Shown here: one piece after another, positions 1-18,689 of the stretch | Numbering within the stretch: the first letter of the stretch is position 1 | Layout of the letters: each line of letters opens with the position of its first letter | Assembly: GCA_008711295.1 (NCBI GenBank) | Contig: VUYV01000004.1 | Location: forward strand, 7,340,577-7,404,576 | Length of the DNA: 64,000 bases | Source of the DNA: Anarhynchus alexandrinus | Taxonomy: Eukaryota > Chordata > Aves > Charadriiformes > Charadriidae | Direction of reading: 5' to 3' | The notes under the pieces: generated by a model | Told to the model about the DNA's origin: nothing | Seen by the model: the letters and a program-made list of their open reading frames with translations, nothing else | Databases searched by the model: none | Position numbers and translations under genes: made by a program

Positions 1-4067
<4,067 letters not shown>

Positions 4068-5388
4068 TTAAAGAAATTAAAAAAAGGGGGGGGAAAAAAA
4101 AAGCATATTAGACATACAGTTTTCAATACTACAACATTACTAATTCACTGTTCCCCAATCCATGATGTAACATCTACAAATACAGTGATGGTAACCTATA
4201 TTTTTAGAGACAAATTATTGCAAAAAGGTTAAGAAAAATGTTTTGGATTAAGTACAAAGAGTATCCAATGAGGCCATGCAAGGGACAGGAAGAATAAACG
4301 GCTTGGGAAAAAAAGATGTTCCTCGTGCATAATTTACGTTCCACTATGGTCTTACTTAACACCTTCTCTGCCAGGCAGGTGGCAAGGTACACTGCTCCAA
4401 CCTGTTATTAGAAAGTTACCAGAAAACAAAAAGAGAAGTTAAGATTTCCAGAAAACAAAATTACAGAGCAATGCATTTGTAGCGAAGTTCAATACCCCTT
4501 TTTACAAATGCTACCATCATGACTGTGTCTTTGCAACGAGAAACTTCCTACCTAGACTGGAGAGACTGTAGGTCGCTGAAGGAAGCAAAAAAAGTAAACA
4601 CAAGAAAATATTTCTCAGCACTGTATGAGGAAAATAGTTTTATCTCGCCATGAAAACAAAACCAAACTCTGTTCTAGACTAGTGAGTTTAACACAAAGGA
4701 AAAAGTGATTTTATTGATACTCTGGCAAGGAGGCTCCACGGCTTTCAGAGCTATTTAGTGTTTCTCTCCAGAAAGAAATCAAGAAAATTGAAAATGTGAA
4801 GAAAGACAGCGTTCAACAGTACAGCAGCTGTTCCTTTCTTACCTTCCAAAAGGTAAATGGCAAGCTTGTTGAGTGGCACATTAGACACATTCATATGCTT
4901 TTGCTACCACCAAACAAATATCAGTTTGTGATAATGATCAATTTCCACACAAAGTGTATTTGCATGAAATAGTATCTACTCTTAGAAAAACAAGGCAGCA
5001 GATGTAGAAGTAGCAGACAGTTAGGAGGTTCCCCTGGTGCACACATTTTATAATAGTTTACTCTTTAATAGTTAATGTGTACACTGATTATATTAAAAAT
5101 GTGTAGTAATAGTATGTTGTAGTCAATAAAGACTGTAATGGATAATCCTACCAAAAATGCAGAAGCCTCACTGTACCCTGGCAACCTACTCCTTTATTTT
5201 CCTGGTGGACCAGCCTGTGAAAACAATTGGTAGATCAGTTAAGGAAGTAGTGATTCAGCTGACTAAAAGCTTCATCTGAAAGACAAGATTCAGCAGCTGA
5301 CTGTTAAACAGAGGGACTGAAGAAAAGGCAATGATGAAATTCATAAGCCAGGCTGCATGGAACGACTCCTCTGAGTTTAGCTACATCT

Positions 5389-5490
5389 TAAAAAAACCAA
5401 ACCAAACCAAAACAACCCCAACCAACCAAAAAAAAAAAAAAAATCCAACAACCCCAAACAGAACCCTGAATCCTTAAAAAACAAAACCAA
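5389..5490. repeat. A/C-rich low-complexity tract (CCAAA repeats plus A15+)
   Basis: Repeated CCAAA units, then CCCCAACCAACC, then a long A homopolymer and another ACCCCAAAC segment. This may be a decayed retroposon tail or slippage-derived sequence; no retroposon body is recognised next to it. Confidence 0.7.
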
Positions 5491-8400
5491 AAAGAATCCT
5501 TTTAAGCATGTCAAGGTTTTCTCAGGCTACGGAAACAGAGCAGCTGCCTTGTGTGCAATTAGCAGCTTACATAAAGAGAATCAGTACAAATAATCAGAAG
5601 AGTCTCCTGTAAAGACAGAAGCAAAGAAACTGTAGAGGACAGCTTTATGGACTTCAGAAAATAATTATGCAGGCCAGCAAAATTGTTGTAATCTCTTCCT
5701 CCTAACCTCAGAAAAAAAGCTAGATAAAGCAAGGACACTTGTGCAGAATTACAGCATTACACACAAGCAAAGTGCTATGATTTGTTATTGTTAAGACAAA
5801 AGAAGAAAGACACTCTCTGGTCCACAGTGAGGAGAAAGAACTGAATTAAAGAAGGTGTCTGTGAATCTCTCAAGTAGAAAAATGCACATGGGATGGAAAG
5901 GAAGATTAATGATAAAGAGAGCTCATTAAAATGACAAAAAGCTCATGCTGACTAGAGCAGAAACAGGTTAAGCAGAAAAGAAGAAACACCATTAGTGAAA
6001 AAGGCATCAAGGTTGAAGCTGCAAGAAAAGAGACTTTTGGCTGTCAGCAGTGTTTTCACCAGCTGCAGAGCTGCCCAAGAGCATTAACAGGGCAGAGTAA
6101 GAGAGAAGCTGGAGAGGCCAGTGCTCTGCCCCGAGTCCCGGGTGCAAGGGAGGAAGCAGAGAGACTGACTGTACCATGGTGAGGGCAGACAGTTCTTGCC
6201 CTGTGCCAACAGAACACATTTAACAGAGCAGCTACCCTATTTAGGGGAAAAAAAAATTAAAAATTGAGTGCACTGTGCCTGTTCAAATAACAATTGGTAA
6301 AAGTCAAAGCAGCAGCAGAAGGTAGGCTTCTCAATCAGAACTAAAACAAAAGAATCAAGAATCTGCGAGAGCAACATAATGACAGGCAAAATTTTCTTGG
6401 CATTTTGACTAAGTCATAGCAGAGAATAAAAAACTGCATAATGAAAGACCCAGGTATGTCAATCAGTGCTTCATGCCTTGGAGAGACAGAACAGATGCTA
6501 CTAAGAGAGAATGAATAACTTCCCCACTAAATAAATAAAATGCCAGCATCCTATTTATATATGTAGCTTCCACTTGTTCAAAACAATGTTCTTGTAAATC
6601 AGTATCAGGTATGCTTTTCTTCCTTTTTTTTTTTTAAACAGAAATGCCTTAAAATTGGATGAAGCTATCAAGCAGATGGGAAGGTTTATGAGGATCCTGT
6701 ACATACGACCATTTATTAAGCAAATGAAATAACACCCAACAGGGTTATACTAACACACTGAAACATCTGAAGTTGTATCACTGAGCAGTCTGTGGATTTG
6801 TATGTATATATTTGTATAAAAGGAAAAGGAGAGGCTTCCATTAAGTTCAGTTATTATACAATGATAAGTTGAAACAGTTGCGTCTCTTCAGTAATTTGTA
6901 AAATCCTGAAACAAACAGTAACTTGCACTCTTCCTCAAAAAAACCCTCTCTCATCGCCTTCCTTTGAAGCCTATTGAAGTATCTAACAATTCTTGGATGT
7001 TTAATACTTGGGAATATTCACTGTGTAGATGGAAAAGCACAATTTATAAATATTGATATAGTGTGTTAATGTTTTAACCAAGTCAAAGAAGTATGTTCTG
7101 CTAGAGTAAACTGGTACACCGAAGACACAAAATACTAGTTGAGAATCTGTTTAAAATAACTTTGACCTCATTTTCTGAAATATCAATGCCACTGGCCTAG
7201 GAAAATTATATGGTCATGATAGTTTTTACATAACTTATTTAATTTAAAAAACTGCAAAACAGGTCAAATTGTTGGATGCAGATAATCATGAAAACATGTG
7301 AAAATATTTCTAAAAATGTTAGCTAGTATTTTAGAGTATATTCCAGTGTGTAGCATGTCAGTATACATTAATCTCATTCGTGGGAAAGATGCCAGGCTGC
7401 AAGAGAAGATCAGTATCTTTATTACCCAGGACTCTCACTGGAGAGAGATTCCAAGGTAGTAGTTTTCATGGACTCTCAAATCTAATCTTTCAGTGAAAAT
7501 ATGTATCAAGAGACAGTAAAGTCAAATTATGTGCTTTCACAAACTTTCATTCGCTGTGTGGTAAGTCATATTTAAGGTCTCATTTAAGTCTGTAGCACGG
7601 CCTAAGGAAATAGAAATAGCTTTAGGTTCTGCACTTCTGCCCTGAGCCTTTCAGCTGCTTAGGACAAGCAATAGGGTTCACAGACAAATTTTGCCAACGC
7701 AGACTTACGTTTCTTTCCTAGAAATGGAATCTAGGATCCAGAAGTCAAGAGCATGTTTAAGGGGGAAGAAAGAAGAAGCTCTTGTTACAACCTGTGGGAG
7801 CCTGAGCTCCAGGAGAGATCAACAGCTCTCTCGTAACACCATTAAAGAAAGAAGCTAAGAGCATTACCACTGAAGATGAACAAACTTTCTTCCAAAAGCA
7901 TAATTTTAAGTTATTCATTTTCACAGTATGTTGTGTTTTAAGTACAATAATCAACATTGTAAGCATGCACACGTACATAGCTCACATACAGTCTTGCAGA
8001 ACAGCCTTAAAAGAAACAAGTTAGTACAAGTTCAGCATTCATCAGACAAGGCCTAACCAGGTACTAGTTTTCTCTCCAGTTCTGTTATTTAAACTTTAGA
8101 TGTGGTATTAATACAACACCAGAGCTCCCTTTAGGTTATGAAAAAGCATATGCTCTGCCACACAGACTACTATATTCTGCACTGGGAAGCACACATTGCA
8201 GTGGCGCACTTTTTAAAATCTTATCAAGAAATTGGAACAGTACTCACTATGGTCATATTGTATTATTATGCCACACAGTGACTTTACCTTCTTCTTCATT
8301 ACCATCTTACTTGTGTTAAAATATTGCCTTTTATTATTTTATTACCTTTAATTGCACATAACACAGTGCTACACTCAAACTGTTCTCTCCTGCACAGTCG

Positions 8401-8889
8401 TCGTAGATTTTACTCCATTTTTTTCATGAAGAGGCTAATGCCTTGAAGGGATCTGGTGTAATAACAGCTGCTGAAATCCCACAGCAAGAGCCAGAGGTGA
8501 CCAGTCCAGCAGTATTGTGCATTAGGGAAAGCTGACAAGTAGCAGCGGGAATGTAAAGCTAACTGATCGTGCAGCCAGTATTTAGAGTGGACCAGCATAT
8601 GAACAGCAAGGACATTTCTTGGAATTGTGACAAACTTGTATGGCCAACAACTGGTTTACATTTTGAAGAGGGTTATTTTTGTTTGGTTGTTGTTTTTTTT
8701 TAAATGAGAAAGCTAGAGCTACTATAAAAAACGAAGTGTACTTAGGTGCAACACAGTATGCAACAAACACAGTTGTACCACCTCAGATCAAAGTAATGTA
8801 AGCTCCATCATCTCACTTCATCAGTGGCCAACAGCAAATACATAATGTAAAGTGTAAAAGGAAACATACTCCAATGCTCCTCTACTAGT

Positions 8890-9275
8890 CTCTCTCCTCT
8901 TCCATGGATTTGCCACCGTGGGACTCTAAACCAGAGGTAGCATTCAATAGCTTTTTCTTCTACTAACTTGCTTGGTGGTTTTTTAAGTCACGTTATCTGT
9001 AATATCTACATTGCTGTGTAGTACCAAATTCCACAGCTTAACAATGTCCTTTCACCCTGAGCATGCCACCTGCTCCTTTCATTCCCTATCCCCACCCCCT
9101 GCCTTTTTAATAGGTAAAGGCAGTGACCAACTGTTCTCTATTCACACTCCGTATAACAATTTTACCAAGTTATGTTGTATTCTTGCTTTTCTTCAAGGAG
9201 CATCTTCCAGCAGAGGAGACTTAGGCTAAATAGTTCTTCCTGATATGGAGAGATGAACTTTGAAGTCCTGATCTC
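8890..9275 (-). repeat. CR1/L3-like LINE relic (3' part)
   Basis: Read on the minus strand, this region follows the usual order of an old CR1-clade 3' end: a frame-decayed segment ending with GTGAATAGAGAACAGTTGGTCACT, then GGGG..AATGAAAGGAGCAGGTGGCA, then GAAAGGACATTGTTAAGCTGTGGAATTTGGTACTACACAG. The last part resembles the GTGGAACTCRTTGCCACAG block of CR1/L3 elements. It is degenerate and has no target-site duplication, so it is old. It lies in sense orientation within MAPK1 intron 3. The assignment is from remembered family patterns, not a search. Confidence 0.45.
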
Positions 9276-9980
9276 CTCATTTTAAAAGGCTATCATACAG
9301 AGCAGTGTGATAACTATGATCACACAGAACTGAAGACTCAAAAACAACAGAAAGTTATAGAATGGCATGTTTTCTGTTTTATTCTCTATTTCTGTTCTAA
9401 TTCTTCACACTTGGTTTGCTTTACTGAATGCCACTAAGCATTGAGCTGACATTTTCCAAGAATCATAACAGCTCTAAGATCATCCTTCTGTAATGTTAAC
9501 TAGTACAGAGCCCAGCACTGGAAATGTAAATTAGGAATGTTCTCTCTCTAACTAATTGCTGTGCATTTAATCAGCACTGAATTTCACATGCTATTTTAGT
9601 TGCCCACTAATACGAAGTCCTTTTCCAACACTGAACAATTAATAGTTTAAACACAGAGATACCAAGACTTGGAATATACACAGTTTTGAATTTACTTTCT
9701 AGGTAAACACTATTCTGCTTCAGACAAGTATTTTCACCTAGCTTTCAAAGAGGCTGTTTCAAAGTCAGCCTCCAGATGGAAACAGTGATGCACTCATTAA
9801 AACAGCATAATAGTGAGTTCTTAGTCACTCAAATCTTAATAATTATTTTATCAAAACCAATAATGTTTTGGCAATCTTTCCAGGATAAAAATCACATTAA
9901 TCCCCAGTAACAAACCCACATTCACAGTTATAGCAGGTAGTTTATGAAGATCATGGGAGCAAACTTTGTAAGAAATGTCA

Positions 9981-12101
<2,121 letters not shown>

Positions 12102-15100
12102 TCAATAACATTAGTTATAAAGAATATTAAATTAATTCAATTCAGAAAGCAAGAACATTAATTCAATTGAATATAGGGGCGATGCATTTGTTTACATTTA
12201 TTTTTATCAATTGAAGAGAGGCAAGAGCGGCACATGTTTGATGGACAAAATACTGTTGTTCTATCACCAGCCTATTTGGGTATCTACAAGTCATCAGCTT
12301 TCCCAACTGCCTTAGAGTCGGCTGATTCCCAGGCACCTGAACAAAGAAAGAAGTACTCATCTTTACCAGCCTGTGGAACAAACAAGTTTGAGTTTTTTTC
12401 TATACACTGTAATCAAGAAGTTTGAGAGGAAAAAGTTCATATTGAGTTAACCCATTCACTTTGGGGTGCAGAAAAGCCTTCAGAAATCATCGTTCGAGCA
12501 GCAGAATTCCAAATCCTATGTCTAATTCCTGCAAGTAATTCCGATTGCCACAACCTTTTACTCCTCCATCGAGCTACACTGTTGGCACCTCCATGAAGAA
12601 CAGACACTGAAGAACAAAAGGGATGGAGAATTTGTGAAAACCCCTTTCCAAGTACACTTCCAAAGATAAGAGATCAAGAAGAGAAAGAATGCATCAGACT
12701 ACACGCATGAAGCAGAAGCAAGCAGCAGTACAATGAGGTAATTTGGTGAGTGTGCCCCATATTAATGACCACACTGGCTGCTACTTGTACAGTACTGGGA
12801 TTTCAGAAGCTCAAAACAGCATTCCTAGCTATACCAATAAAGCAGTGTTTCTGTTCAAAATGCCTACGCATTTATGAAGAATATCACAGACTGAACCTAG
12901 TAAAAAGGCTCAGTAAAACATACACAGTTTTCTAAAATTTGGAGTCGGATTATTATTTAGTAAAAATGTTATGTAAAGTGACAAATTTTAGGATATTTTC
13001 TATGGTCTTGCTTATATGAATGACAAAACATCTCATTATAATAACTTCTCTTTGTATTAAAAGTATATGGAAATTTAATAAATTAGAATTTAAATGTGCG
13101 TATATGATTCTTGTTCCTTTCAAATTTCTCTTTGCTCACTACTGCATTGCTTGGAAATTAAAAAATAATCAAGCCTACATTTAAACATTTCTGTTAGTCT
13201 CAACTATTTCATACAAAAATATAAACATACTAGCCAAACAGGCTTTACATTCTACCAATTGTCTATAATCGAGTCCCAGAATGTTCTTTGATACCCTCTT
13301 AATTGGCCTTACTCTGCTGAGATATCCAGGGATCTGGTGATCAGGTAAAGCAGAATGAAATATGAAAATCCAATTAGAAAAGAAGACCTTAAAGGAATTC
13401 AAATGCCTGGCCACATCGAGGTTCTTTTACTACTATGCAGATTTATGGTACAACAAGGTGTTTTTGAGACAGTACTGTTACCACCGCATGCAAAAGTGTT
13501 TAACATTTCTCACTTTCATTACTAAAAATGTCATAGAATTTGTGCCACCAGTAAGATCTTCATACAGCGCATGCATATGTAGTGACATACTTCTTGCACA
13601 ATTTTTCTGCAGAATCACTTTGACCTGTCTGCATCTGTAACTCTATAATCGCAAGCAGATGCAAAATTTATTTGCCTCTACAAACACCAAACTCAAATGC
13701 TCCACAGGGTGCTTTGAAACTCCACATGCTAAGCAAGTATTCATTACAACTGTTGCTATTACATATGTATAGATAACACATTAGCAGTTCGTAAGTCCCA
13801 AAATAGATAATAACAAAGTGCCATAAGTGGAACTTGGCATAGCCTTCAAGAGCACTTGGTCTTCAGTAATTTGCTTAGTTAATCAGTTAATCACCTGTGA
13901 TGTTTACAATATACCAGTAAGGTAAGTCACAAGCAGAAAACAAAATTAGAAATAATTCTGAAGCCTGAACAACCTGTATTTCGGAAAGAAATGAAAGAAT
14001 CCTATCATTTTATCATTATCAACAAACCTCCCACCTCCTTCTTTTTATTGACTTTAGCATATTTTTTTCTCCCACAATGCAGAATCTTACTTCCTTTCGA
14101 AGTACTGGACAGCAGCAGCTATGCAGAGCAGAAAAAGGCAAAATGCCAATATTTACCAATTGATGCTGCTTAAATAAAAGCTCCTAATCTCTTACAATAT
14201 TTGATAAATCTCTAAGTTATTGCTTCTCTAGCAAAGTTGGTTATTGACGAAAAATATGCTTATTTCCTTGTACAGATTCAATGAACTTGAATCCATCAGT
14301 TAAATATACTAAGATTTGCTCTCTTGTAGCTGTTTCACTTACAGTTCTTGAAGCATTTTCTGAGCAAAAGGTTTATGCTGTTATTTAAAAAAAGGATGGG
14401 TAATTTTGCTTTCAGATGGTTTGACTATAAAACACATGATTCAGCATGGAAAAAAGCTGACTATTTGCAGTAAAGATGTGATCAATTTCCTCTCCAGTGT
14501 ACACTCTGCATACAGTCATTTTTCTCTTCCTATCAGAAGATCTCACCACACTAATGCAGTTAAGCATGCATTGCTGTTACCAGTGCAAAGCCTCAGCTAA
14601 GGAGAGCAAAACCGAAATACTACCTAGTCGAAACATTCAAAGGGACACTGGATTGATTTCTGTTGCCACGCTTTCTGAAATATGAGCTTTTCTGTAACTG
14701 GATTAAACGTATGAAAGATTACCTCAATTCCTATGAGCAAGAAGCTAATCATACAAATAGTTAGGTACACTTGCTTACGTACAATATTTTAAATATCATG
14801 CATAATACAGGTACACATAGAATCTATATTATAAAGCTAACACCGTTTCACACCCTCAGAGCCACAGCCCTCAAAGCAAATACAGCTCTGTGCAAACACT
14901 GTGACCCTTTAAAAAACAGTGCTTTTTCAATTTCAGGTGTTCTACAGAAAACTGGAAAAGCTACAGACTAGGCTGAACTTCAGTAGAACTGACGAGTCAT
15001 GTGTTCTCTCATGCACATATGCTACAATCAGACACCTATTTAGCCTATGAAACCATACAGCAATATCTGTTTCACTACCTAGGAAACAGGGTAAACTAAT

Positions 15101-17205
15101 AAAATTGGGTCCTTTATAGGTCAGACTGAACCATTTCCCAAAGCCTTCCCTGTTCCTCACAATCTCCATCGGACCACCATCTACCAGATCAACAGAACAC
15201 AAACACCAGATTTACCCACTACTCTCCAGAACTGCTGAAGAAAGATGCTGCTTATACCCCGTGTCCGTTTGTAGTGTCTGAAAATGAAACAACTATAAAA
15301 AGTGCAAATCCAAACCCTCTATGCATTAACTCACTGCAGTTAATGTAACAGCTTATCACTTAACGCAGGATTCATCTTGCTTAGCCTTAGCTAGAATTAG
15401 AGATCTAATTTTATGACTAATAATCACCTGTGCTCCCCCTACAGTCCAAAAAGGAATAGCTCCACATATACATCCCATCCACCACCCAGCACGTCCTAAA
15501 TTTAGATTATTTGCATTCTGGAAGTGCCGTCCCAGTGTGTGCAGTCTAACCTTGCTCTCTAGACTTTCAGCTTCTACTACATCTCACAACAACTGATGTT
15601 GTTTTCACTGAAGCAGTTAACTGGGACTCCTAAAGGCAGGAACCTTCTATTAGCTAGCCTTTTCTCCAGAGAAGATCTGTGAAGTGGGAATAACACTTCA
15701 CATACTAACAACTTTTAGAGTGCCAATTTATAGCTTTTAGTTTCTAACCATTAACCACACGTACCAATCACTGCACATAGAACTTCCCCTTGAACAGCCT
15801 GTGTGTCATTCACATCATGATTAATCTAGTTACTGACACCTTAAATATTCAGAAGGAAGGATTTATTTCCACCCCAATGATGTGCAGCTTCACAAGCTGA
15901 TGCAACCATTCAGCTGTGAGTGCTATTTATCTGTAGTGTGATAAATTTAAATATAGATTTTGCAACTGCCCAACTCTAGTATACACATTATTCCCATTTC
16001 AAGCTGCGGTTACTATCCAGTGACAACCTGCAACAGCACCATTATTTAGATACTTTTAAGACACCACGTGAAAATCAATACAAGCCCTAGCAATACAGTT
16101 TATTATTCCTAATATTAAGTATCTTGTAAATATATAACAAAGTTTTGACTAAGTAAAACATCTTGCACAGCTGTACAAAACAAACAAATGAGCATTTATA
16201 AGCCCAGAGGTTGCGCCACACAACTTTTAAAGCCAGTGTTTCATCCTTCTACTGCTCCGGTACCAACTTCCTTTTTAAAAAGAAGACTGGGGTGGGGCTG
16301 CTTCCAAACACAATGACCAGAAAGTGCACTGCAGTATCTGAGCAGCCTACAGAAAACAGCATGCTAATTGCTCAGATGAACCTCTGACACGTAGCCCTTC
16401 TCCCATCAACTCCTTCTCAAGGAAGAAAAGCTTTTCACCAGACAGATCGGGACAAGTGCCAAAGCTTCGCTCCTTCTACCCACAATGGCTGCTGCATGTT
16501 CTTCCATCCATTTCTATTCTTCACATGTTTCATTTCGGAGCAGAACTGGAACAAGTGAGAGCATGCTGCAGCTGCCGGGAGGAAAGGAGCCAGCTCCTGG
16601 CAATCGTTAGATCCCACAGAGGGCTGTTTCTTCATATAACCATGGAAAAACAACTGCCTACTCTGTCGGCACCCCATCCTCAGTGCGCTCCTCTGCCACG
16701 CTGCCCGAGGGCTTACCCCATCATGGGATATTCTCCCAGCACTTCTAGGATTATTCACCTTATGGCTGTTTTACAGGCTGCTCTCAGTACATGCATGCAT
16801 ACATATAAAAATACACAGTGCTACCGGCAAACATCCTAATTACAGCTCTAAATAAAAGACTGATTTGAAGTTTAAAAGGGATGTTTTATCAGCAGCTTTG
16901 TGTTGCTGTGGAAACAAGATTCCAAGGGCATATCCAGGGATAAGAATCTTTCTGAAATATTGAATAATTCTGCTTGCAACCAGGAGAGGAAAGGCAAAAA
17001 TAATTCCCACCAAACAAGCTGATCTGTGAAGATCTTTTATCTTTTCCTTCAGTCTACATTTAGCTCAATATTTCTACAACATGCTGACATTTATCAAGAT
17101 ACAATGCAAATAGCTTAAACTTATTTTTAAGACTGCTGTAAGAAAAACAACACAGTATTATGACATAGTATCAACCAGCACTACCGTAACAGAGTGTTTG
17201 CTACA

Positions 17206-17304
17206 ATTTTTGGGGTGGGGGAAGGTGGTATTATGGGTGCAGATTGGTGAAGGGGGCTGTTTGGTGTTTTGTTCATTTGGGTTTGGTTTGTTGGGGTTTT
17301 TTTT
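17206..17304. repeat. G/T-rich low-complexity tract
   Basis: Alternating G-runs and T-runs (TTTTTGGGGTGGGGG, then GGGTTTGGTTTGTTGGGG and T9). On the minus strand it is the same A/C-rich type seen at 3125, 5389 and 62886. Two or more G4-5 runs are present, so weak quadruplex potential exists. Confidence 0.6.
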
Positions 17305-18655
17305 ATAATCGGATATTAACCCTTTCAGATTCTTCAGAATAATTAGTTTCTGGTTCTAGGTGATTAAAATACAGGGAGCAGCTAGAGTGTAAGAGAAAAC
17401 ACTGGAAAAAGGATAAAAGTAGTCAAAGACAGCTTCAGGTTTGAGGACATCCAGTAATGTGTCATTTTTATACCACTGAATATACTTTTTGTCCTCAACT
17501 GTAAACACCTACAGTTAATAGAAATATTTGTTACTTTGTTCCATTTATTCATACTATTTTTGAGGATAAGTATGTTATTCATTAGACCTTTTTTATTAGC
17601 ACTAACTCACAGAATTAGCACCTGGTTTTAAAAGGAATATGTGCCTATTCATATTAAGATAGATTTGCCTTAACAGACCTCAGTTTATGAAGAGACAACC
17701 CATGCCTTGCTCAGAGTTTTTGTTTTGATTTATTAGCTTTGTCTAGAAGAGGTTCTCAAGAACAGAACGTCTCCCAGGCTTCTCAGCTGTGAATTCAGGA
17801 ACTAAACTACAGAAACAAGGGCATCTTAATATGCTTCTACTCTTCTCCATTAAACATTTAGTTTTACAGACTATTTCCTACCATGTAGAAAAGTTAGTAT
17901 ATCCATAAAAATGGAGAGCTACCTAAATATTAGATTCTTAAAAACAAACAAAAAAAAAACCAACTCAGCCTTCAGGCTCCAGTTGCTTTTCAAGCTATGA
18001 AAAGATTGTAACAACTTTAAGAACATGAGCACCACGTACTTTTTCATCCTACTCCAAGGGACAAAAATCAAATAAGCTGTAATTCAGCACTCTTCAATTA
18101 TTTATTGGTATGTTACTGACACTCCAGATTGATTATTAAAAGACAGCTGTACGCGTTATCTTCTCAGTCTTTGGGAAACATGCATAAGCACTAATAGCTT
18201 ATAATGAAACAAGAGGCCAAAAAACTTGAATTCAAAATTGAGATACTTCAGAGTAAGCTTAAATACACAAACTATGTTCTGAATTGCCAAAAGTTTGAGT
18301 GTTTAAGAAACAGACCTCTCTTAGTCATTACCTTATTGCTGAATTCTCCACCATTTGTCCAGTGTGTTGGAAAACTACCAAGTTATAAATTAGAGGACAA
18401 CCTCAGATTTATCTTAAGTCATGTTTTTGTTGAGGAAAGAAAAAATAATATGCACTGCTGTGACATACAGCTGCCCACTGACACTCACTGACAATTCCTC
18501 CCTCTTTTCTCATGCTCCAAAAATGGCAGCAGAGGAAGACTGAGCAAAAAGAGAACATTAAAATAACCATATACTAGATGTGATCCAATTTGCAGTCGTA
18601 TTAATCTGGCTCTACCTGAAAATTCCCAACTGCATGCTATTTGAAAAATCTTGGG

Positions 18656-18689
18656 TTTGTTCTGGTGTTGTTTTGGGGTTTTTTTTTAT
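18656..18689. repeat. G/T-rich low-complexity tract
   Basis: Short TTGTTTTGGGG followed by a T9 run, of the same type as 17206-17304. Confidence 0.5.

Noticed and set aside
16435..16839. Two overlapping frames (107 codons minus, 127 codons plus) in MAPK1 intron 1
   Set aside because: They are open on both strands in the same GC-richer patch, with no domains and no splice context; typical of chance.
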